Shown piece by piece: positions 50,599 through 60,508 of a stretch of DNA of 64,000 bases; within the stretch, counting starts at the first letter, position 1; each line of letters begins with the position of its first letter. The DNA is from Meridianimarinicoccus roseus (lineage in GTDB: Bacteria; Pseudomonadota; Alphaproteobacteria; Rhodobacterales; Rhodobacteraceae). The stretch spans positions 103,587-167,586 of the forward strand of contig NZ_QGKU01000012.1 of the NCBI RefSeq assembly GCF_003172915.1, read 5' to 3'. The notes beneath the pieces are model-generated. The model was given only the letters and a program-made list of their open reading frames with translations, ran no database searches and was not told the DNA's origin. The position numbers were made by a program, and so were the translations under genes.

Positions 50599-51887
50599 CG
50601 CTGGGCTGGCTTTCGATCGTCCGTCTGGGGCTGGTGCAGATGTCGCTGGGTGCGATCGTGGTGCTATGCACATCGACGCTGAACCGGCTGATGGTGGTTG
50701 AACTCGCGCTGCCCGCGCTGCTCCCCGGCCTGCTTGTCGCACTGCATTACGGCATCCAGATCAGCCGTCCGAAATGGGGCTTCCTGTCCGACACGGGCGG
50801 GCACAGGACCCGGTGGATATTGCTCGGCATGGCGACCCTCGCCGTGGGCGGCTTGCTGGCCGCCGCCGGTGTTGCTGTCATGGAAACCCGAATTGCATTC
50901 GGCCTTGTGCTGTCGGTTGTGGCATATTCGCTGATCGGCCTTGGTGCCGGCGCGTCAGGCACGTCGCTTCTGGCACTGCTTGCCAGCCACACCGCGCCGC
51001 ACCGGCGTGCTGCGGCGGCCACCATTACCTGGCTGATGATGATCGCCGGGATCGCGCTGACCGCGGGCGGGGTGGGCGCGATCCTCGATCCTTACACGCC
51101 GATGCGCCTTCTGCAGATCGTGGCTCTGGTGACAGGGGGTGCGATGGCGCTGACTGTGCTGGCCGTCTGGCGGATCGAGGCGGGGCTCGCTCCCGCCGCG
51201 CCAGAACGCGATCCGATGCCGTTCCTCGACGGGTTGCGTGAAGTCTGGAGCGAGGCGCGCGCGCGCAACTTCACCATATTCGTATTCCTCTCTATGACCG
51301 CCTATTTCATGCAGGAATTGATCCTCGAACCCTATGCCGGCCTCGTTTTCGGCTTCACGCCGGGGCAGTCCACATCGCTCAGCGGTGCGCAGAACGGCGG
51401 GGTTTTCCTCGGCATGCTCTGCGTGGGCATCGCCGCGACAGGGCTGCGGATGGGCAGCCTGCGGAACTGGGTCGTGGTCGGCTGCATAGGGTCCGCCGGA
51501 AGCCTTGGCGCGATTGCGCTGCTAGGGCAGGTTGGCCCGGTGATGCCGCTGACCGCCGCCGTCGTCGGCATGGGGTTCTTCAACGGCGTGTTCGCGGTCG
51601 CGGCGATCGGGTCGATGATGGCGCTGGCCGGGCAGGGCCGTGGCGCGCGGGAAGGCACCCGCATGGGCCTTTGGGGCGCGGCGCAAGCCATCGCCGCGGG
51701 CTTTGGCGGTTTGGCCGGGGCAGCGGGCGCCGATGCAATGCGCCGGGTTTTCGTAACAGATGCAACAGCTTTCGGGACGGTTTTCATGTTTGAAGCCGCC
51801 CTGTTCCTTGCCGCCGCCCTGATGGCGGCTCGCGTGATCGAACGGCCTGCGCCCATGATCCGCGCCAACCTCGTGCCGGGAGAATGA
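50595..51887 (+). CDS. BCD-family major facilitator, PucC/ORF428-like
   Basis: A 430-residue membrane protein with about 12 transmembrane helices and PucC/LhaA family motifs: LGWLSIVRLGLVQMSLGAIV, TLNRLMVVELALPALLPGLL, SRPKWGFLSDTGGHRTRWIL, MQELILEPYAGLVFGFTPGQ. Its position between bchG and bchP matches ORF428 (bch2, G115 homologue) of Rhodobacter. The role is inferred to be pigment handling for complex assembly; it is a second copy of the family in this cluster besides lhaA. Confidence 0.93.
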   Translation: MTLGWLSIVRLGLVQMSLGAIVVLCTSTLNRLMVVELALPALLPGLLVALHYGIQISRPKWGFLSDTGGHRTRWILLGMATLAVGGLLAAAGVAVMETRIAFGLVLSVVAYSLIGLGAGASGTSLLALLASHTAPHRRAAAATITWLMMIAGIALTAGGVGAILDPYTPMRLLQIVALVTGGAMALTVLAVWRIEAGLAPAAPERDPMPFLDGLREVWSEARARNFTIFVFLSMTAYFMQELILEPYAGLVFGFTPGQSTSLSGAQNGGVFLGMLCVGIAATGLRMGSLRNWVVVGCIGSAGSLGAIALLGQVGPVMPLTAAVVGMGFFNGVFAVAAIGSMMALAGQGRGAREGTRMGLWGAAQAIAAGFGGLAGAAGADAMRRVFVTDATAFGTVFMFEAALFLAAALMAARVIERPAPMIRANLVPGE

Positions 51888-53071
51888 TCATGTACGATGT
51901 CGTAGTCGTGGGCGGGGGGCCGTCGGGCGCCACCGCTGCCGAGGATCTGGCCCGCTCCGGGGCGCGGGTCGCAATGCTGGACCGTGAGGGGCGGATAAAG
52001 CCATGCGGGGGCGCGATCCCGCCGCGCCTGATCGAGGATTTCGCCATTCCGGACGACCAGCTTGTCGCCAAGATCACAACGGCCCGGATGATTTCGCCAA
52101 CCGGGCGGGCGGTGGATATCCCGATCGAAAACGGCTTTGTCGGCATGGTCGACCGGGAGCATTTCGACGAGTATTTGCGCAACCGGGCCACGCAGGCAGG
52201 TGCGACGCGGCTGACAGGTACCTTCCTGCGGATCGAACGGGATCCGGGTGGCTGCAATGTGGTCTACCGTGAGAAGGCCACGGGCGAAGAACGTCGCCTG
52301 TCGGCGCGCATGGTGATCGGGGCCGACGGCGCGCGTTCCCGGGTGGCCGCCGCCGAAATGCCGGGCGGCAGCAAGATCCCTTATGTACTGGCCTATCACG
52401 AGATCATCGATGCGCCGGATTGCGCCACCGGCAGTTATGACCCGGCGCGCTGCGACGTGATCTATGACGGCGCTATTTCGCCCGATTTCTACGGTTGGGT
52501 GTTCCCGCACGGCCGGTCGGCCAGCGTTGGTATGGGCACAGCCGTCGATGGGGTGGACTTGAAGCAGGCCACCGCCGCGCTCCGAAGTGCATCGGGACTG
52601 GCCGAGTGTGCCACCGTGCGCCGAGAAGGCGCGCCGATCCCGCTCAGGCCGCTGGATCGTTGGGACAACGGGCGCGATCTGGTGCTCGCAGGGGACGCCG
52701 CGGGTGTGGTCGCGCCGTCCTCGGGCGAGGGGATCTATTATGCCATGATCGGCGGTCGCGTGGCGGCAACGGCGGCGATGGCCGCTCTGACCAGTGCCGA
52801 CCCGGCCAAGCTGAAACTGGCGCGGCAGTTGTTCATGAAGGAACACAAGACGGTTTTCCGCGTGCTCGCCTCGATGCAGAACGCCTATTACCGCAGCGAC
52901 GAACGGCGCGAACGCTTCGTGTCGCTGTGCCATGACATCGACGTGCAGCGCCTGACCTTTGAGGCATACATGAACAAACGCCTGGTGAAGGCGCGCCCGC
53001 TTGCGCATGTGAAAATCGGCATCAAGAATCTCGCCCATCTCACCGGTCTCGTGCGGCCCGGCTACGTCTGA
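51884..53071 (+). CDS. bchP: Geranylgeranyl diphosphate/bacteriochlorophyll reductase
   Basis: A 395-residue flavoprotein. The N-terminal FAD motif is VVVVGGGPSGATAAEDLARS, with GADGARSRVAAAEMPGGSK and LAGDAAGVVAPSSGEGIYYA later. It reduces the geranylgeranyl tail of bacteriochlorophyll to phytyl. The first ATG overlaps the preceding stop; a second ATG two codons later is possible. Last photosynthesis gene on this side; the idi/crt or other genes often found beyond are absent. Confidence 0.95.
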   Translation: MIMYDVVVVGGGPSGATAAEDLARSGARVAMLDREGRIKPCGGAIPPRLIEDFAIPDDQLVAKITTARMISPTGRAVDIPIENGFVGMVDREHFDEYLRNRATQAGATRLTGTFLRIERDPGGCNVVYREKATGEERRLSARMVIGADGARSRVAAAEMPGGSKIPYVLAYHEIIDAPDCATGSYDPARCDVIYDGAISPDFYGWVFPHGRSASVGMGTAVDGVDLKQATAALRSASGLAECATVRREGAPIPLRPLDRWDNGRDLVLAGDAAGVVAPSSGEGIYYAMIGGRVAATAAMAALTSADPAKLKLARQLFMKEHKTVFRVLASMQNAYYRSDERRERFVSLCHDIDVQRLTFEAYMNKRLVKARPLAHVKIGIKNLAHLTGLVRPGYV

Positions 53072-53929
53072 GCCGCGCATCCGGATCCGAACGACCGGGA
53101 AGGCATTGGCGAGTGTGAGCTTCGCAAGGTTTCGGCAGTGCCGTAGAATGTTGGCCGTTCGCTGAACCTTTGCTCCTGGAAGGATCGCAAGGCGTTCGGC
53201 ACCAAGAGTCGCCACGTCAAGAACGCCGAGCCGGCCGAGGCCGCCTCAGAAACGCTTGAGGCCCTAAATCATGGACCCCTGGGGCAAACGATACCTGAAT
53301 TGCGCCGCCTTGCCCGGTGAACAACATGCTCTGCGGGCAAGGCGAGGCGGTTCACTGTCCACGAATGCAGACATGCTCGCCCCGGCGGGCACGAACGAGA
53401 ATTGCGAAGCTGCATGTCGCAGATGTCTGACAGCGGTTAAGCGGCGGACGGCGATTGAAGTGTTGAAAACCGAAGGTCGGCACGCTCAGGAACGCCCACC
53501 TCGCCTGCATGGCGTCGAATGGAAAACCACGCTCCATGGTTCCGCGCGCGAGACCGTTTCCGGCTTGCTTTCCGAGACCATTCGGGAGTTCGAGGCGGCC
53601 ACTGCCTGAGTATCAGATGCTTGAAATAGGATGCATCGCTGCGAGGGCGACGCATCGGCGGTTCCTGTCCGGATCCAGGCTGTTATTGCGCCTGGCCTGC
53701 CGGAGTTTCTTTGAGGTGATGAGCATGCGGTGGCGCCGAAGCGCGGCGGTCACAACACTCGAGACCCACTTTACTGAACACCGATCCCATCTTCTCGGCC
53801 AGGAGCGCATCGCTACATCCGCCCATCAATGGTGAGTGCGAATCGCGTTCTACGATGGGCGTCGATGACGGGTTTTTTCAGCGCTCTGCCAAGCAGTTTC
53901 CGCTGCTTCATACATCCGCAGGCAGGTGC
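53072..53929. other. 858-bp region without an intact gene
   Basis: Only short frames are present, none with a convincing start, family or codon pattern. A probable IS256-type transposase fragment lies at 53147-53320. The rest (53321-53929) shows nothing recognised. It marks the border between the photosynthesis cluster and the catabolic operon. Confidence 0.6.
53147..53320 (+). pseudogene. Probable remnant of an IS256-family transposase
   Basis: A 57-codon open stretch between stops contains LNLCSWKDRKA followed by EPAEAASETLEALN. It resembles the WKDRKA...A..AEEA..AL..F segment in the C-terminal half of Mutator/IS256 transposases. No start codon, no flanking transposase sequence, and an early stop. 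Assignment is from memory of the motif and moderate at best. Confidence 0.4.
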
Positions 53930-55012
53930 TCAGAAGGGGCCCAGCGGGACGTAGGTGTCCGCAAGACCGAAGGCGGCGGGGCCAAATTGCCGTAGAGCCC
54001 GTTCGCTGCGCATGATCGGGGGCACGCCCACCGCCATTACCGTGACGCGCTGGCCGTAGCGCAGCGTCTCGTTCGTGATGGGGGCGGCCGTCTCGGAATC
54101 GAGCACCGTGATGATGTCGGGCACGATGGCCAGCAGCGCGCCATCGGCCTTTGCAGACAGGTTCTCGTTCTGAAATGCGATCACGCAGTCGGCCCCGGGC
54201 CCGTCGGGCGAAATCGTCACCTGTCCGAGGGTGAAGCCCCTGTCTGTCTGTCTGTCGAGATCGGTGATCTTGCCGGAAAAGATCCGACGCGCCACGCCGT
54301 AGGACGTGGTGGCGAGGAACGTCTCCAGTTCTTCGAACGGGTCGATCCGGCGGGCCCGCGCCGTGCGGATGATGGCGCCGATCCGGCGTGCCAGCGTCAA
54401 TGTATGCTTGACTGAGGCGCGCTTCACCTCGGCGCCCCGCATGGGGTAGTTCGCGAAATACGCTGTTCCGCCCATGCGGATGGTGATACCGCGTGCGATC
54501 CATTCCATGCGGTGGTGGTCTTCGGTTCGGATCGTTGCGAAATCTCCTTTCTCGTCGGCGATGCCCATGGGCGTGCCGGCGATGCCCTCGATGGCGAAGG
54601 TCTCCATCTGCAGTTCGGGGAAGGCGCGACCCTGGCCGTCGGCGTCGATCACTGGCAGTCCAAGCCGGGCGCCCACAAACAGCGGAATGGTCGAATTGAT
54701 GCCGCCGACCTCGGTCGGCATGGTAGCGTCAGCCCTACGGCCCAGCGCCGTCTCGACGGCCTGCAGTGCGCGCAGCGGTTCGTCGCCCGATGGGATCTTT
54801 TCCAGAAGTACCGTCGGCGCCCCCATCATCGCCGTGGGGATCACCAACAGATCATCGTCGATCTCGTCGGGATCGAGGATCCGGATGCGCCGACCGGCGC
54901 GCAGCTCTTCCTTGACCATAAGCCCGCCGATATAGGGGTCGCCCCCGCCGCCGGCGCCCAGGAAGGCCGCGCCGGTGCACAGGTCGTCCACGTCCTCGAT
55001 CTTCAGGTCCAT
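53930..55012 (-). CDS. DUF917 (S-methyl-thiohydantoin desulfurase-like) protein
   Basis: A 360-residue protein starting MDLKIEDVDDLCTGAAFLGA with GGGGDPYIGGLM next, the DUF917 signature; VIPTAMMGAPTVLLEKI and GGINSTIPLFVGARLGLPVI follow. Some DUF917 proteins are thiohydantoin desulfurases, including a step in ergothioneine breakdown; most are uncharacterised. It is the last gene of the operon, 11 bp after the hydantoinase A-like gene. The pairing is recurrent and supports a hydantoin-type substrate. Confidence 0.88.
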   Translation of the reverse strand: MDLKIEDVDDLCTGAAFLGAGGGGDPYIGGLMVKEELRAGRRIRILDPDEIDDDLLVIPTAMMGAPTVLLEKIPSGDEPLRALQAVETALGRRADATMPTEVGGINSTIPLFVGARLGLPVIDADGQGRAFPELQMETFAIEGIAGTPMGIADEKGDFATIRTEDHHRMEWIARGITIRMGGTAYFANYPMRGAEVKRASVKHTLTLARRIGAIIRTARARRIDPFEELETFLATTSYGVARRIFSGKITDLDRQTDRGFTLGQVTISPDGPGADCVIAFQNENLSAKADGALLAIVPDIITVLDSETAAPITNETLRYGQRVTVMAVGVPPIMRSERALRQFGPAAFGLADTYVPLGPF

Positions 55013-55023
55013 TGCCTCTCTCC

Positions 55024-56562
55024 TCAGACGGGTAGGTCGCCCACGGCTTTGACCCGAAGGCGCGACGGATTTCCGGGCAAGTAGCTGATCGGCACCTGCT
55101 CGACTTCGATGATCTCGACGCTGGCTTCAATCGCACCGGCCGAAACCGCGTTGCGGCGCGCCTCCGCGCGTGCGTCGTCCAGAACCTGGGCGCGGTTGGC
55201 CTCAGTGATCGACACCACGGTTTCGACCTCTCCGGAAACCTGAGCGATGGCCGCCCCTACCGCGTTCGCCACCGAGGCGTAGGCGGGGCGGACGACCTCT
55301 GAGGCAGTGGGCACATCCCAATCCACGAGAATCGCGCCGCCGCCCACGACGAGCAGGGGAAGGTCGCGCGCCTCGGTCTTCATCTTTTCCACGTTGGCGG
55401 CGATCAGGCGCTGCATCTCGGTGCGTGCTGCCGCGATGGTGTCGCGGCCGATGCCCTGCAAATGGACGGCGTCTCCCACGTCCGCCCAACCGCCGGCGAC
55501 GGCTATGTCCGTTGCGGTCAGCGTGTCGCCGCCGAAGCAGAGCGCCCGCCGCGTCAGCTCGTAACCAACCGAATCCGGCCCGATGCGCCGACCGCCATCG
55601 CGGATGATGGACCCGCCGCCCAGCCCTACGGCCAGCACGTCGGGCATGCGGAAGTTCGTCTTGACGCCGCCCACGTCCACGAAGTGGGTCGACTGACGGG
55701 GAAACCCGTTGCGCAGCATGCCAATGTCGGAGGTCGTGCCGCCGATGTCGACGACCATCGCGTCACCCATGCCGGCCAGGTGCGCCGCGCCGCGCATGGA
55801 ATTTGTCGGCCCCGAGGCAAAAGTCAGCACTGGGTACCGTTCCACATCCTCTACACGCATCAGGGTCCCGTCGTTCTGGCTTATGAAGAGCGGGACGGTC
55901 AGGCCAAGGTCCTTCAACGCCGCACGGAATGCCCCGACCACGCGTGTAGCCAGGCCCGCGAGCGCCGCGTTGATGATGGTGGAGTTCTCGCGCGGCAGAA
56001 GCCCGAACTGCCCCAGTTCTCCACTCAGCGACACCGCCAGGTCGGGCGCTTCGTTCAGGATGATCTCGGCCGCGCGACGCTCCATCGTGCCGTTCATGGG
56101 CGAGAAGACCGATGTGACCGCTGCAGCTTTCAGGCCCTGCGCTTTCCACTCCCGCGCCGCCTTCGAGATCGCCCGTTCGTCCAGCGGGGCGATCTCGCGC
56201 CCGTCAAATTCGTAGCCTCCCGCGACCAGCGTGACGTGGCGGCCCACCGCCTGCACGAGGTCGTCTGGCCAGTCGGTCAGCGGCGGGATGGCCGAGGTCG
56301 CGGGCAGGGCCAGCCGGATCACGCCTACCTGCTGCAGTGCGCGCCGCTCTATCACCGCGTTGGTGAACTGCGTCGTGCCGATCATGACGCAATCCACGTC
56401 CTCCGCTTGGGCGCCCGCATCCGCAAGCGCGGCGGAAATCGCGGCGACGATGCCCGATTGCACGTCCGCCGTGGTCGGGGTCTTGCGCCAGCCGCGCACG
56501 CCGTGTCCATCGAGGATCACGGCGTCCGTGTTGGTCCCGCCGACATCGACTCCGATCTTCAT
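55024..56562 (-). CDS. Hydantoinase/oxoprolinase family protein (HyuA type)
   Basis: A 512-residue ATPase-fold protein. The N-terminal phosphate motif is KIGVDVGGTNTDAVILDGHG. GTTQFTNAVIERRALQQVGV and VVDIGGTTSDIGMLRNGFPR follow, all standard for HyuA. At 512 aa it is the short form. Usually it works with a HyuB subunit, but none is encoded here; DUF917 is the neighbour instead. Expected to catalyse or support ATP-dependent opening of a hydantoin or related lactam ring. Confidence 0.9.
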   Translation of the reverse strand: MKIGVDVGGTNTDAVILDGHGVRGWRKTPTTADVQSGIVAAISAALADAGAQAEDVDCVMIGTTQFTNAVIERRALQQVGVIRLALPATSAIPPLTDWPDDLVQAVGRHVTLVAGGYEFDGREIAPLDERAISKAAREWKAQGLKAAAVTSVFSPMNGTMERRAAEIILNEAPDLAVSLSGELGQFGLLPRENSTIINAALAGLATRVVGAFRAALKDLGLTVPLFISQNDGTLMRVEDVERYPVLTFASGPTNSMRGAAHLAGMGDAMVVDIGGTTSDIGMLRNGFPRQSTHFVDVGGVKTNFRMPDVLAVGLGGGSIIRDGGRRIGPDSVGYELTRRALCFGGDTLTATDIAVAGGWADVGDAVHLQGIGRDTIAAARTEMQRLIAANVEKMKTEARDLPLLVVGGGAILVDWDVPTASEVVRPAYASVANAVGAAIAQVSGEVETVVSITEANRAQVLDDARAEARRNAVSAGAIEASVEIIEVEQVPISYLPGNPSRLRVKAVGDLPV

Positions 56563-56573
56563 GCTCGCCCCCT

Positions 56574-57620
56574 TCAGCGCAGCGCAACGCCGCTTTCGGG
56601 CGTCCAGTAAAGTGCGACTTCAGCCCCTGGCGGCAGTTGCGCGAGGTCAGGCCGATTTGGCACCTCGACGGTGACCGTCTGGCCGCCGGTCTCGACCTGG
56701 TAACGGCGCAGAGCGCCCTGGTAGACCTCGTCTGCCACGCGGCCGGTCAGCATGGGCGCCTCGCCCTCGGTCACTGGTTCGAGTCGGATCTGCTCGGGCC
56801 GGATCAGGAGCGCCACCTCGGCACCGTCTGCCCCCTGCGCTTGGGCCGCGGGCACGACGGTGTCGCCGACGCGCACGCCGCCCGCCGTGAGGCGGCCCGA
56901 CAAGAGGTTCGATTCACCGATGAATTCGGCGATGAAGCGCGAGTTGGGGCGTTCGTAGATCTCGACCGGCGACCCCACCTGAAGGATGCGCCCTTGGTTC
57001 ATCACAGCGATCCGGTCCGACATGGTCAGTGCCTCGGACTGGTCATGCGTGACGTAAATTGTGGTGATGCCAACCGATTTCTGAATGTTCTTGATCCAGA
57101 ACTTCATTTCTTCGCGCATTTTCTTGTCGAGCGCCGAGAGCGGCTCGTCCAGCAGCAGGATCTCGGGCTCGATGACCAGCACGCGGGCCAGCGCCACGCG
57201 CTGCTTTTGTCCACCAGAAAGCTGCCGCTCGAACCGTTCGCCAAAACCGCCCAGGCCCACCTGGTCGAGTGCCGCATCGACCTTGCGCTTGATGTCTGCG
57301 CGGTTCTCGCCGCGTTCCACGAGGCCGAAGGCGATGTTGTCGAACACCGTCATGTGGGGAAAGATCGCGTAGTTCTGGAACACGATGCCGATATCGCGTG
57401 CCTCGGGCGGCAGACGGGTAATGTCGCGCCCATGTACGTGGATCGATCCGGTACTGGGTGCTACGAAGCCCGCCAGCATCCGCAGCGTCGTGGACTTGCC
57501 GCAGCCAGAGGGCCCCAGCAGCGAAAAGAATTCGCCCCGCGCGATGTCCAGATCCATCGTATCAACCGCAACGGACTTGCCGAAGGTCTTGGTCACGCCC
57601 TTGAATTGCACGAAGCCCAT
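56574..57620 (-). CDS. ABC transporter ATPase, polyamine/iron (PotA) type
   Basis: A 348-residue ATPase. Walker A GPSGCGKSTT is at residues 36-45, signature LSGGQKQRVALARVLV near 133, Walker B ILLLDEPLSALDKK, and a C-terminal TOBE domain (from about 265). The PotA/FbpC/UgpC group energises import of polyamines and similar compounds. It is encoded 12 bp upstream of the hyuA-like gene and 52 bp after the binding-protein gene, in one operon. Confidence 0.93.
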   Translation of the reverse strand: MGFVQFKGVTKTFGKSVAVDTMDLDIARGEFFSLLGPSGCGKSTTLRMLAGFVAPSTGSIHVHGRDITRLPPEARDIGIVFQNYAIFPHMTVFDNIAFGLVERGENRADIKRKVDAALDQVGLGGFGERFERQLSGGQKQRVALARVLVIEPEILLLDEPLSALDKKMREEMKFWIKNIQKSVGITTIYVTHDQSEALTMSDRIAVMNQGRILQVGSPVEIYERPNSRFIAEFIGESNLLSGRLTAGGVRVGDTVVPAAQAQGADGAEVALLIRPEQIRLEPVTEGEAPMLTGRVADEVYQGALRRYQVETGGQTVTVEVPNRPDLAQLPPGAEVALYWTPESGVALR

Positions 57621-57672
57621 CTGCGTCTCCCCGGTGGATGATGCGGGCCGGGGAACCGGCCCGCCTGTGGGT

Positions 57673-58779
57673 TTAAAGGCCGAAGATCCGGTTCAGCCGG
57701 TCCGTGATCTCGAGCTTGTTCTCGACGAAGAAGTCCCAGTCCGGCACCCAGAATTCGTTCACGGCCTCGGCGGTGTTCTGCACGCCCTCCTCGGCCAGCG
57801 GCGCGGTGATCGACGCGTTTGCGTTGGTCGGGCGCCACAGGAACTCATCGCCGAAGGCGTTCAGGAACTCGGGCGACAGGGTCCGGTTCATCAGCGCGAA
57901 AGCCAGCTTCTTCTGCATCGGGTCGGAATAGCGGCTGATGGTCTTGGTCTGGGTCAGAATGGGCTTGCTGTCCCACATCCAGACGTCCATCGGCACGCCC
58001 TTGCGCTTGAGCGACAGCGCTTCGCCTTCGATATGCACGGCGATGTCCACCTCGCCGCGCTCGATCAGCGACAGCATGTTGAAGGTGAACTCCGACACCT
58101 TCATCGGCATCGCGTCTTCCAGAGCCTTGAACGCGGCCTGCATGTCGTACTGGTCGGCGCCGAATTCCTGCGCCGTTGCCATGAAGAACGCATGCATCAG
58201 CCCGTTCTCGGTCCCGTAGGTCCCGCGCTTGTTCGCGTAACGTTCGGCCCAGAAGGCGCGGAAATCGGTCGGCGCCTCGCCTGCGTCTGTGCGGTAGGCG
58301 TAGACATAGGGCATGTAGGCCCAGGTGATCCCTGCGCCCGAGGCGAAGGCGAAATCCCAGCAGTCGGCCGCGTTGGGCACGTTCTCGCGTACCTCGTCCA
58401 CGGTCAGGAAGAAATCGCCCGCCTGCTTGGTCTGGGTCAGGTTCGGCAGGTTCCAGTTGCAGATATCGTAGACAGGGTTTTGCGGACCCTGAGTCACAAA
58501 CTTCGGAAACCACGGGAACGAACTGTCCCAGTTGATGCGGCAATTGAAATCCGTCTCGAACTGGTCGGTCAACGCCTTGCGCACGAACTCTTCCCAGCCG
58601 CCTCCCCATTCGCCGATGTTCAGAACCGCGCCGCCGGCGTCGAACACTTCGCCGTCATACGTCACGTCCTGCGCCCAGGCATGGTTCACGAACGGCGCCG
58701 AAAGCAGAGATGCGGCGCCCAGCGTCGCGCCTCCCTTCAGCAGCGCGCGGCGGGTCGGCGTATAGAGCTTGCGTGTCAT
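57673..58779 (-). CDS. ABC transporter substrate-binding protein, PotD type, Tat-exported
   Basis: A 368-residue periplasmic binding protein. A twin-arginine signal (TRRALLKGGATLGAASLL) precedes the hydrophobic core, and the mature start is about QDVTYDGEV. The fold is that of spermidine/putrescine-type proteins (VLNIGEWGGGWEEFVRKALT). The ATG at 58779 is chosen; an upstream ATG in the same frame (58815) would add a non-signal stretch. Substrate unknown; linked enzymes suggest a hydantoin-like compound. Confidence 0.9.
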   Translation of the reverse strand: MTRKLYTPTRRALLKGGATLGAASLLSAPFVNHAWAQDVTYDGEVFDAGGAVLNIGEWGGGWEEFVRKALTDQFETDFNCRINWDSSFPWFPKFVTQGPQNPVYDICNWNLPNLTQTKQAGDFFLTVDEVRENVPNAADCWDFAFASGAGITWAYMPYVYAYRTDAGEAPTDFRAFWAERYANKRGTYGTENGLMHAFFMATAQEFGADQYDMQAAFKALEDAMPMKVSEFTFNMLSLIERGEVDIAVHIEGEALSLKRKGVPMDVWMWDSKPILTQTKTISRYSDPMQKKLAFALMNRTLSPEFLNAFGDEFLWRPTNANASITAPLAEEGVQNTAEAVNEFWVPDWDFFVENKLEITDRLNRIFGL

Positions 58780-58808
58780 GGTCAGTCTCCCTGTCGGTTG
58801 TGTTGCGG

Positions 58809-59624
58809 TCATGATCCGTCCTGCCGACGTTCCAGCAGGGTGCGCAGGTTCACCAGCCGGTTGGTTAGCAGGACCGAGGCGATGACAAGCGTGATGGCGA
58901 AGATGCCGGCGGCGGCGGCGGAGGGGTCGAACTGGTAGCGCAGCGAATTGTACATTGCGATCGGCAGCGGTTCGGAATTGGGCGAGGAGAGGAAAAGCGA
59001 TACCTCGAACTGGCCGAAGCTGACGATGAAGGCGAAAATCGAACCTGCCTGGATGCCCTGGCTGATGTTGGGAAGCGTCACCTTGCGAAATGCGCGCCAC
59101 GGCGAAGCGCCCAGCGACCGCGCGGCCTCCTCCAGCGAGGTGTCGTAAGCGGCGAGCGCCGCGCCCACGGTGCCGATGACATAGGGCGTGGAATAGAGGA
59201 TATGGCCGATCCACAGACCCCAGATCGTGCGCGACAAGCCGATCCCGGTGGAAATGTAGAAGGCGAAGAGCGCGAAACCCACCACCACCCCGGGCAACAC
59301 AACAGGAGACAGGAAAAAGGCGCGCATCGCGGCACGGCCAACCATGTTGGTGCGGCTGAGGAACAGCGCCGCTGCCGTGCCGAGGATCGTCGATACGATC
59401 ATCGTCATGAGCGCCAGCTTGAACGAGAAGAAGAAGGACGAAAGGTATTTCTCTGAACTCAGGAAGGCTGCGACCCAGCGCAGCGACAGCCCCTGTGGCG
59501 GGAAGGTCAGGAACTCGCCCGCCGTCAGCCCCGCGAGCACGACCACGACGATGGGCAGCAGCATGTAGGCAAAGCCCAGGATGGCGAGGATCGCCAGAAC
59601 CAGCGGGATCCGTCGTTCCGTCAT
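58809..59624 (-). CDS. ABC transporter permease, PotC type
   Basis: A 271-residue membrane permease with six or so helices and the EAA loop (SLEEAARSLGASPWRAFRKV, near residue 160). The ATG at 59624 overlaps the stop of the other permease gene by four bases. Frames continuing upstream are shadows. It acts with the PotB-type permease and PotA-type ATPase as an importer. Confidence 0.92.
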   Translation of the reverse strand: MTERRIPLVLAILAILGFAYMLLPIVVVVLAGLTAGEFLTFPPQGLSLRWVAAFLSSEKYLSSFFFSFKLALMTMIVSTILGTAAALFLSRTNMVGRAAMRAFFLSPVVLPGVVVGFALFAFYISTGIGLSRTIWGLWIGHILYSTPYVIGTVGAALAAYDTSLEEAARSLGASPWRAFRKVTLPNISQGIQAGSIFAFIVSFGQFEVSLFLSSPNSEPLPIAMYNSLRYQFDPSAAAAGIFAITLVIASVLLTNRLVNLRTLLERRQDGS

Positions 59625-60508
59625 GCAAGCCCCCCCGAATGTCGGCGTCCGAGCCGCAGGTAGATCGCGACGGCCAGCGCGCTGAGAACGAACAGGATGA
59701 CCGCGATCGTGGCGCCGAACTGGAACCGAGCGCCCTCGGCCACCTGCTGGAAGATGTGGATCGGCAGCACGCCCACCCGGAAACCGCCCATCAGCGCGGG
59801 CACGATGTAGGACGAGATCGACAGCGCGAAGACAAGCAGCGACCCCGACAGGATGCCCGGCATCGACATGGGCAGCGTGACGCGCAGGAACGCGCGGCGG
59901 CGGCTCGCACCCAGCGAGCGCGCCGCCTCTTCGAGGCTCGGGTCGATGCCCCGGATCACGCCCACCAGGGTCAGGATCATGAAAGGCAGCGCGAACTGCA
60001 CGAGTCCCATGACCACGCCCATGAAGTTGTACATCAACTGGACCGAGCTTTCGGCGCCGATCAGCCCCAGACCGCGCAGCATCTGGTTGATCAGCCCCTC
60101 GTCGCCGAGGATCACCATCATGCCGTAGAGCCGGATCACCATGTCGAGCTGCATGGCGGCAAGCACCAGGATGAGCAGAAAGGTGTTGCGACCCGGATGC
60201 TCGGTCTTGGCGATGACGTAGGCCATCGGATATGCGACCACCACCGTGATCGCGGCGACGATCACGCCGAGGATCACCGAGCGCCCTGCCGCCAGGAGAT
60301 AGTTCGACCGGCTGAAGAAACGCAGGTAGTTGTCCAGCGTCAGGTCGGCGGTGACCGCTACCTGGCCGATGGCCTGCGGGTTCAGCGACGTGGCGAAGAG
60401 AAGCCCGACGGGGATCACGAAGAACACGACGAAGAAGGCAAGCAACGGCACCACCAGCAGCCATTTCATCCGCGCCTGAGCGAAGACGTTCGTCGACAGC
60501 GCGCTCAC
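59621..60508 (-). CDS. ABC transporter permease, PotB type
   Basis: A 295-residue permease. The first helix WLLVVPLLAFFVVFFVIPVG is typical, and the EAA loop is SLEEAARSLGASRRRAFLRV near residue 200. It overlaps the racemase gene by four bases upstream and the PotC-type gene downstream, so translation is coupled. Confidence 0.92.
   Translation of the reverse strand: MSALSTNVFAQARMKWLLVVPLLAFFVVFFVIPVGLLFATSLNPQAIGQVAVTADLTLDNYLRFFSRSNYLLAAGRSVILGVIVAAITVVVAYPMAYVIAKTEHPGRNTFLLILVLAAMQLDMVIRLYGMMVILGDEGLINQMLRGLGLIGAESSVQLMYNFMGVVMGLVQFALPFMILTLVGVIRGIDPSLEEAARSLGASRRRAFLRVTLPMSMPGILSGSLLVFALSISSYIVPALMGGFRVGVLPIHIFQQVAEGARFQFGATIAVILFVLSALAVAIYLRLGRRHSGGLA

Noticed and set aside
53271..53609. 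112-codon frame after bchP
   Set aside because: No ribosome-binding site, no recognisable family, overlaps the transposase relic in another frame.
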